A stretch of DNA of 51,272 nucleotides from Cyclobacteriaceae bacterium (GTDB taxonomy: Bacteria; Bacteroidota; Bacteroidia; Cytophagales; Cyclobacteriaceae), in contig PXCO01000327.1 of NCBI GenBank assembly GCA_003565295.1, positions 1 through 51,272 on the forward strand, in the 5' to 3' direction. The position numbers were made by a program, and so were the translations under genes. Positions within the stretch are counted from its first letter, which is position 1. Every line of letters begins with the position of its first letter. This document shows positions 47,487 through 51,272 of the stretch, piece by piece. A model generated the notes under the pieces. That model had not been told where the DNA came from. It worked only from the letters and a program-made list of their open reading frames with translations, and did no database searches.

Positions 47487-47661
47487 CAAAGCGCCGCTTT
47501 AATTTCCAACTCCTCATAAAGGCCATTCAGTACGGTTTCGTTTCTTTCAGGGTTGTATCCAGCTTTTGTATCTCTGCTGCGGTGGCTTCCAAGTCCACAG
47601 GTGCTTCTTCCTTGATGGCTTCCAGCAGTTCCGGTTCTGTAGCATTTGCGCTTCTAGTCAT
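47486..47661 (-). pseudogene. Probable HsdM C-terminal fragment (frameshifted)
   Basis: From the ATG at 47661 a frame of 44 codons (PVDLEATAAEIQKLDTTLKE) ends at 47527. Moving by one base restores LNGLYEELEIKAAL to a stop that shares a base with the hsdS ATG (TGATG). The helical, Leu/Glu-rich ending and the coupling to hsdS fit the C-terminus of a type I methyltransferase, but no catalytic motif is left, so the call rests mostly on position. Confidence 0.45.
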
Positions 47662-47706
47662 GTTAGACTTTTAATACCCCAAGAAATTTGTCATTTTTAA
47701 AACACT

Positions 47707-47722
47707 TGTGACCCTAGTCACA
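47707..47722 (+). promoter_or_regulatory. Crp/Fnr-type palindrome upstream of the TlpA-like gene
   Basis: TGTGACCCTAGTCACA, a perfect TGTGA-N6-TCACA palindrome. Its centre lies about 42 bases before the start point predicted from the -7 element at 47744, the usual position of a class II activator site. Confidence 0.55.
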
Positions 47723-47743
47723 GGAACATTCTAGGCATTCCGT

Positions 47744-47751
47744 TATTTTTG
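47744..47751 (+). promoter_or_regulatory. -7 element for the TlpA-like gene
   Basis: TATTTTTG, fitting TAnnTTTG. There is no TTTG at -33, which agrees with activator-dependent transcription from the palindrome just upstream. A start point near 47757 leaves an 18-base leader to the ATG at 47775. Confidence 0.5.
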
Positions 47752-47774
47752 CAGCTGGACAATTGAATAAGCGT

Positions 47775-48347
47775 ATGCAGTGGAAAAAAGAAATCCGAAG
47801 TTGGGCCATAATGCTCGGGGTATTTGCAATCTTGTATTTTACCGGGTTAACGACACCGATTATGGGAGGCTTGCAGTCCTTGTTGCTATCCACGGGTCTA
47901 ATAAAGCCCACTATAGGACACTCAGAACGTGAGGGTCAGGATTTTGATTTTTCTGGGCAGTTTATGGACTTACATGGGGATAGATTGGGGCTTTCACAGT
48001 TGAGAGGCAAAACTATTTTTATCAACCTTTGGGCCACCTGGTGCCCCCCGTGCAGGGCAGAAATGCCCCATATTGAGCAACTCTACCAAAAACTTGGGGA
48101 AAGGGAAGACATTGCCTTTTTGATGATTGCCCTGGATGATGATTTCAGTAAGAGCACCAAATTTGTCAAAGATAAGGGTTTCACCTTTCCCGTGGTTCAT
48201 GCCGCCTATGGGCTGAATCCTTCTCTGCAAAGCCAGGCCATCCCCACCACCCTGGTGGTAAGCCCGGAAGGCAAGGTAGTCTTCTACCAAGAGGGCATGA
48301 GCAACTTTGACACCCAGGAGTTCCGGGAGTTTTTGATGGGGTGGTGA
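47775..48347 (+). CDS. TlpA-family thiol-disulfide oxidoreductase
   Basis: A 190-residue membrane-anchored thioredoxin-like protein. A single N-terminal helix (about residues 8-25) anchors it; the thioredoxin fold starts near residue 55 with FMDLHGDRLGLSQLRGK. The active site is W89-C-P-P-C93, and the cis-Pro loop is QAIPTTLVV. It probably reduces or isomerises disulfides in the periplasm, for example in cytochrome maturation or oxidative stress. The ATG at 47775 is preferred; a TTG four codons earlier at 47763 would leave almost no leader. A Crp-type site and -7 element precede it. Confidence 0.9.
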   Translation: MQWKKEIRSWAIMLGVFAILYFTGLTTPIMGGLQSLLLSTGLIKPTIGHSEREGQDFDFSGQFMDLHGDRLGLSQLRGKTIFINLWATWCPPCRAEMPHIEQLYQKLGEREDIAFLMIALDDDFSKSTKFVKDKGFTFPVVHAAYGLNPSLQSQAIPTTLVVSPEGKVVFYQEGMSNFDTQEFREFLMGW

Positions 48348-48389
48348 GGTTCCGGGCTTTAATACTTATTTAATAAATTAACGACAACC

Positions 48390-48992
48390 TTATTCCTCCT
48401 TCGGGGGATTGATCATGATATGTGCCCGGTGGGTGCCGGGATCCATGATCCAGGGCATCCCAGGGGCTTCTGCACTAAGCGGTAGGCCTGTGCTTTCCTG
48501 GGTTGCCCAGGGAATATATACCACATAGCGCAGGTAGGTCTTGTCCACCTCCCCACTCTCTGGGCGGTAATTTTCCTCGTCTGCAGTGAGCACGTAAAGT
48601 GTTGCCCCGTCCTTGGGCATTTTCAGCTTGCCGCTCTTGACCTCTTCTTCCCGCAGATCGAAAATTTCCTGAAAGGACTTGCCCTCTTTTTTGAGTTCCC
48701 GGCCCCTTTCCATAAAAGCATCCAGGTCTTGGTGGTAACAGGATACACTAAAACCCTTGTTATTGGGGTCATCTGCTATGCATATCATCTCGTTACTCCC
48801 CTCACGAAGGGTGACAAAGTTTCCTTTGGCATCATACCCGTACACCTTGGCTCCTTCTCTTTTGTCATCAGGTGCGGCCAATACGGCGGTTTTGATCTGG
48901 GATTCCTTACTGGGGATGTTCTGGGCTTGACTACCGGGGGTACAAGCAATCAATATCAGGAAAATAAGTGCTTGAGCGAAGGTGTGGTTCAT
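48390..48992 (-). CDS. Secreted protein of unknown function
   Basis: A 200-residue exported protein with a signal peptide (MNHTFAQALIFLILIACTPGSQAQ); a Cys inside it could be a lipobox but is followed by a Thr-Pro, which is unusual. Conserved-looking parts are YGYDAKGNFVTLREGSNEM and the ending GTHRAHIMINPP. No family name can be given. The ATG at 48992 starts the signal peptide; the longer frame upstream is not conserved-like. It lies 72 bases after the 204-residue gene on the same strand. Confidence 0.65.
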   Translation of the reverse strand: MNHTFAQALIFLILIACTPGSQAQNIPSKESQIKTAVLAAPDDKREGAKVYGYDAKGNFVTLREGSNEMICIADDPNNKGFSVSCYHQDLDAFMERGRELKKEGKSFQEIFDLREEEVKSGKLKMPKDGATLYVLTADEENYRPESGEVDKTYLRYVVYIPWATQESTGLPLSAEAPGMPWIMDPGTHRAHIMINPPKEE

Positions 48993-49064
48993 GTCTGTTG
49001 TAGATTGGATTGAACAGCAATATAAACAGTAATCCGGTTTTAAGCCAGAAAGACACATGCTTTT

Positions 49065-49679
49065 CTATCTCCAGGCATAGCCTACTTTGATACTCAGGTT
49101 ACGGAATACCATCCTGTCCCTCCTCAGGTTAATCCACTGACTAGGATCCCGGGGGTCTAGTCTTTCTCTCCAGGGGTCAGCTGTGGGCACTCCTTCAAAA
49201 TGGTGTGCCACCTGATGCTTATACCCCAGGCTAAAGGTAAGGGTAGAATAGCCATTGCTCCTCAGCCGGAAACCTATGGAAGGTCGGTACATGATGCCTC
49301 CTTCAAACCAGCTATGATGACCCCAGTCGCTGATTTCTTTTTGTTCCATTATAGTGGATCCATAGCCCAGGTCAAATCCCCCATACCAGGAAAACCAGTT
49401 TTGGGGATATACAATACCCCTCCATCCCATGCCGATAGGCATAATAGAGATGCCTGGATAGCTATCCAGTCCGATTAAGAACCCCATCTCCTGATGGCGG
49501 TCAAACCGTACACCATGCAAAGTCTGAACACTGAAATTTCCGCGCTGACCAAATGCATCCTTGCCCATCAGTACCCCGATTTCGGTATGGTGTATATAGG
49601 GTAAAGCCTGCCCACTACAAATAATGGGGCAGGCCAATAAACAAGTCAGCAAGAAAATTTTCATGGCGATGGTTTTCAT
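49065..49679 (-). CDS. Secreted outer-membrane-type protein of unknown function
   Basis: A 204-residue protein with a signal peptide (MKTIAMKIFLLTCLLACPIICSG) and an aromatic, strand-rich body (e.g. WGHHSWFEGGIMYRPSIGF, LTFSLGYKHQVAHHF) typical of a small beta-barrel. No family recognised. Its start overlaps the LVIVD gene stop by four bases, so translation is coupled to it. Two start ATGs are possible (49679, 49664); the longer gives the better signal peptide. Confidence 0.7.
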   Translation of the reverse strand: MKTIAMKIFLLTCLLACPIICSGQALPYIHHTEIGVLMGKDAFGQRGNFSVQTLHGVRFDRHQEMGFLIGLDSYPGISIMPIGMGWRGIVYPQNWFSWYGGFDLGYGSTIMEQKEISDWGHHSWFEGGIMYRPSIGFRLRSNGYSTLTFSLGYKHQVAHHFEGVPTADPWRERLDPRDPSQWINLRRDRMVFRNLSIKVGYAWR

Positions 49680-50935
49680 TGGAACCCAATGGATATACAA
49701 CTTAACTTCGAAAGCTTACCGGGATCCTGGTAGTCAAATTGACAAACCCCATCTGGACCTATGACAATAAGTGATTTGGGTCCAGGGATAATATCCACAG
49801 ACCTGAGGTCTTTGAGGTGCTCCACAGCCTGTATACTCATCACATCGGCCACGCTGAAACTCTTTAGTCCATGCTTTCCCTCTGCAATATAGAGGTGGTC
49901 ACCTGAGAGGCCCAGCCCATGGGGATTGTCCATGGGGTATGCTTTCAGCAATTTGGGCACGTGGAGATTGGTGATGTCCAAAATGTGAAGCTCATCCACT
50001 CCAAACCGACACATCACACCGGACCTCAAGGTCACAAAAGCGTGGGTGTCATTGACCACCACAGGGTCACATGCAGTAACGTGCTGATATGAAGACATTA
50101 AGGAAGGATTGGCAGGTGAGGAGGCATCAAAAATGAACATGCCTGTCATGGAACCAATAAATAAATTGTTTTTGTATGGGAAAATGGTTTCTATTCCCCA
50201 TCCCAATGATATCTCCTTTACATAATTGGGATCCACAGGGTTCATCACATCAAAAACCCTCAGTTTATGGTCATCTACGGTATAAAGATGTCCATTTAAA
50301 AGCGTGAATCTTGCCATGGAACCACCCTGTCCATAACTCTGAGCCGCTGATGCAGAGGCAGACTGAGCCGCAAATGCCATCATGTCTGTGCGGAAGGCGG
50401 GTCTTCCCCACCAACCCATTTGCATGGTTGGCTCCGTAGAAGTGATCAGGGTATCCTTGTAGGTCATGATCGTGCCGGTTGCTGCATTCGAGTATAAGTT
50501 TGGGAACACATCTTCCTCTCGTTTTACCAATTGGATGTTTTTGGGGTCGCTGATGTCAAATGCAAGGAGGTCTACATAATTGTCTGCATAGAGGATATGG
50601 CTGTTGATGGCCAGGTCTGCCGTACCGGGGATATTGATAAAATTCAGGGGTGAAGGTGAACGGGGGTCACTGTTGTCAATAATATGGATGCCCTTGTCCG
50701 GCTCACTGATAAAAAGAAAATCTCCATAAATATAGATTTTACCGGGGCTGTCCAGGGGTTTTCCCGGTTCGATCACAATTTCCGCATTTCTGAAGGTATT
50801 CACATCTAGCATTACAGGTACCTGTGTCTGGTAGGTGTAAGTGGTTACCACCTCGTCTTCACAGGAGGAAAGGATGGTGAGCATAAAGAGCCCGGCTATG
50901 ATCCAGCGCAATCTTTGGGTAGACATTGATTCCAT
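49676..50935 (-). CDS. LVIVD-repeat beta-propeller lipoprotein
   Basis: A 419-residue lipoprotein with signal ending in LTILSSC. At least five LVIVD-type repeats are visible: IHIIDNSDPRSPSPL, LLAFDISDPKNIQLV, LRVFDVMNPVDPNYV, MFIFDASSPANPSLM and LHILDITNLHVPKLL, giving a beta propeller at the cell surface or in the periplasm. Its ligand is unknown. A Ser/Ala-rich loop (SASASAAQS) interrupts the middle. The ATG at 50935 is chosen because the frame upstream is long but polar and unlike a signal peptide. Confidence 0.82.
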   Translation of the reverse strand: MESMSTQRLRWIIAGLFMLTILSSCEDEVVTTYTYQTQVPVMLDVNTFRNAEIVIEPGKPLDSPGKIYIYGDFLFISEPDKGIHIIDNSDPRSPSPLNFINIPGTADLAINSHILYADNYVDLLAFDISDPKNIQLVKREEDVFPNLYSNAATGTIMTYKDTLITSTEPTMQMGWWGRPAFRTDMMAFAAQSASASAAQSYGQGGSMARFTLLNGHLYTVDDHKLRVFDVMNPVDPNYVKEISLGWGIETIFPYKNNLFIGSMTGMFIFDASSPANPSLMSSYQHVTACDPVVVNDTHAFVTLRSGVMCRFGVDELHILDITNLHVPKLLKAYPMDNPHGLGLSGDHLYIAEGKHGLKSFSVADVMSIQAVEHLKDLRSVDIIPGPKSLIVIGPDGVCQFDYQDPGKLSKLSCISIGFQ

Positions 50936-51135
50936 GGCAGATAAGGTGTTAAATTGGAAAGAAAAACATTTTTGATTTGTCTTGCTCTGCCATGACGCAA
51001 AAGATCTGCTTAGTGCTACAGGTATAGGGAGAAAATTTAATTTTTTTTCTAAATTCTTCAAATTACCATTTAAGAGGTAATAGTAGGCCTGTTTTCCAAA
51101 GTAAGTTAGGGCAGATAGATTGGGTTTTATTAAGA
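50936..51135. other. Leader/intergenic region of the LVIVD operon
   Basis: About 200 bases, A/T-rich in the middle (TTTAATTTTTTTTC), between the LVIVD start and the terminator of the previous gene. A promoter should be here, but I see no clear TTTG-N19-TAnnTTTG. Confidence 0.4.
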
Positions 51136-51180
51136 AAAGCCAACCGCCATTATCCATACAGGGAATTTGGGGTTGGCTTT
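51136..51180 (-). terminator. Probable intrinsic terminator of the gene entering at the window end
   Basis: AAAGCCAACC / GGTTGGCTTT, a 10-base stem with a 25-base loop, followed on the minus strand by TTCTTAATAAAA. It lies 20 bases after the partial gene. Confidence 0.6.
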
Positions 51181-51200
51181 AGCAAAGGTGCTACTTTATG

Positions 51201-51272
51201 TTACGGCCGGATAATGGTACCGTCATGTTTTCTAACTGTCCAATTGGAACGGGTGTGCATGGGGTATTTGGC
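51201..51272 (-). CDS. Partial gene, C-terminal 23 codons, unknown
   Basis: The last 23 codons before a TAA on the minus strand read as a plausible protein end (KYPMHTRSNWTVRKHDGTII). The gene is cut by the window edge. The hairpin terminator directly behind it supports a real gene. No family can be named from so little. Confidence 0.45.
   Translation of the reverse strand, partial: AKYPMHTRSNWTVRKHDGTIIRP

Noticed and set aside
47465-47674. 69-codon plus-strand frame across the hsdM/hsdS remnants
   Set aside because: Shadow of the opposite-strand fragments, which carry recognisable HsdS sequence.

Overview
The window looks like chromosomal DNA from a member of the Bacteroidota, most likely a Cytophagales/Cyclobacteriaceae-type bacterium. 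This rests on the type IX secretion pair PorU2/PorV2, many small lipoproteins and DUF families typical of that phylum, a rhodopsin + crtY + blh cluster, and promoter-like TAnnTTTG elements, including one clean TTTG-N19-TACATTTG ahead of the tRNA. No database search was run; all names come from motifs visible in the translations.

Layout. 1-6.4 kb: porV2-porU2 operon (minus strand). 6.8-11.2 kb: PadR regulator, a composite intergenic repeat, a two-PspC-domain membrane protein, a beta-CASP metallo-hydrolase and a lipoprotein. 11.3-14.1 kb: phototrophy cluster in the order rhodopsin, lycopene cyclase, beta-carotene-cleaving Blh. 14.4-19.5 kb: gyrB, then ppk1 and ppx facing each other. 19.6-21.3 kb: small membrane proteins and a DUF3078 outer-membrane protein. 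21.4-26.1 kb: a HEAT + DUF1080 secreted protein with a Tat-exported Gfo/Idh/MocA oxidoreductase. 26.2-31.7 kb: second copy of the repeat, two small charged proteins, a hybrid histidine kinase, a membrane protein and cystathionine beta-synthase. 31.9-36.0 kb: Bor-like lipoprotein, pyrR-pyrB, an unknown secreted protein and an EVE protein. 36.2-39.9 kb: a PolX-family protein with a ruined polymerase site, two small envelope proteins and a sugar isomerase-like protein. 40-46.5 kb: Nnr, asnS, rpoN and membrane proteins. 46.6-47.7 kb: tRNA-Arg(ACG) followed by a partial tRNA duplication and a decayed type I restriction-modification/Abi locus. 47.7-51.3 kb: TlpA-like thioredoxin under a Crp-type palindrome, then a secreted/LVIVD operon.

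How the genes work together. The rhodopsin cluster supplies both opsin and retinal: CrtY makes beta-carotene and Blh cleaves it. The opsin has proton-pump residues (D89/T93/E100), a green-tuning Met97 and a Gly144 at the carotenoid-antenna fenestration position. Gfo/Idh/MocA + DUF1080 fits oxidation of a sugar 3-OH followed by keto-glycoside cleavage in the periplasm. Ppk1/Ppx make and degrade polyphosphate. PyrR-PyrB is a pyrimidine unit.

The most unusual items are the restriction-modification/Abi gene graveyard beside tRNA-Arg, the PolX homologue that has lost its polymerase metal ligands but kept its PHP site, the composite dispersed repeat whose last bases form a gene's start codon, and the antenna-competent rhodopsin. 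I found no CRISPR array, intact transposase or prophage.
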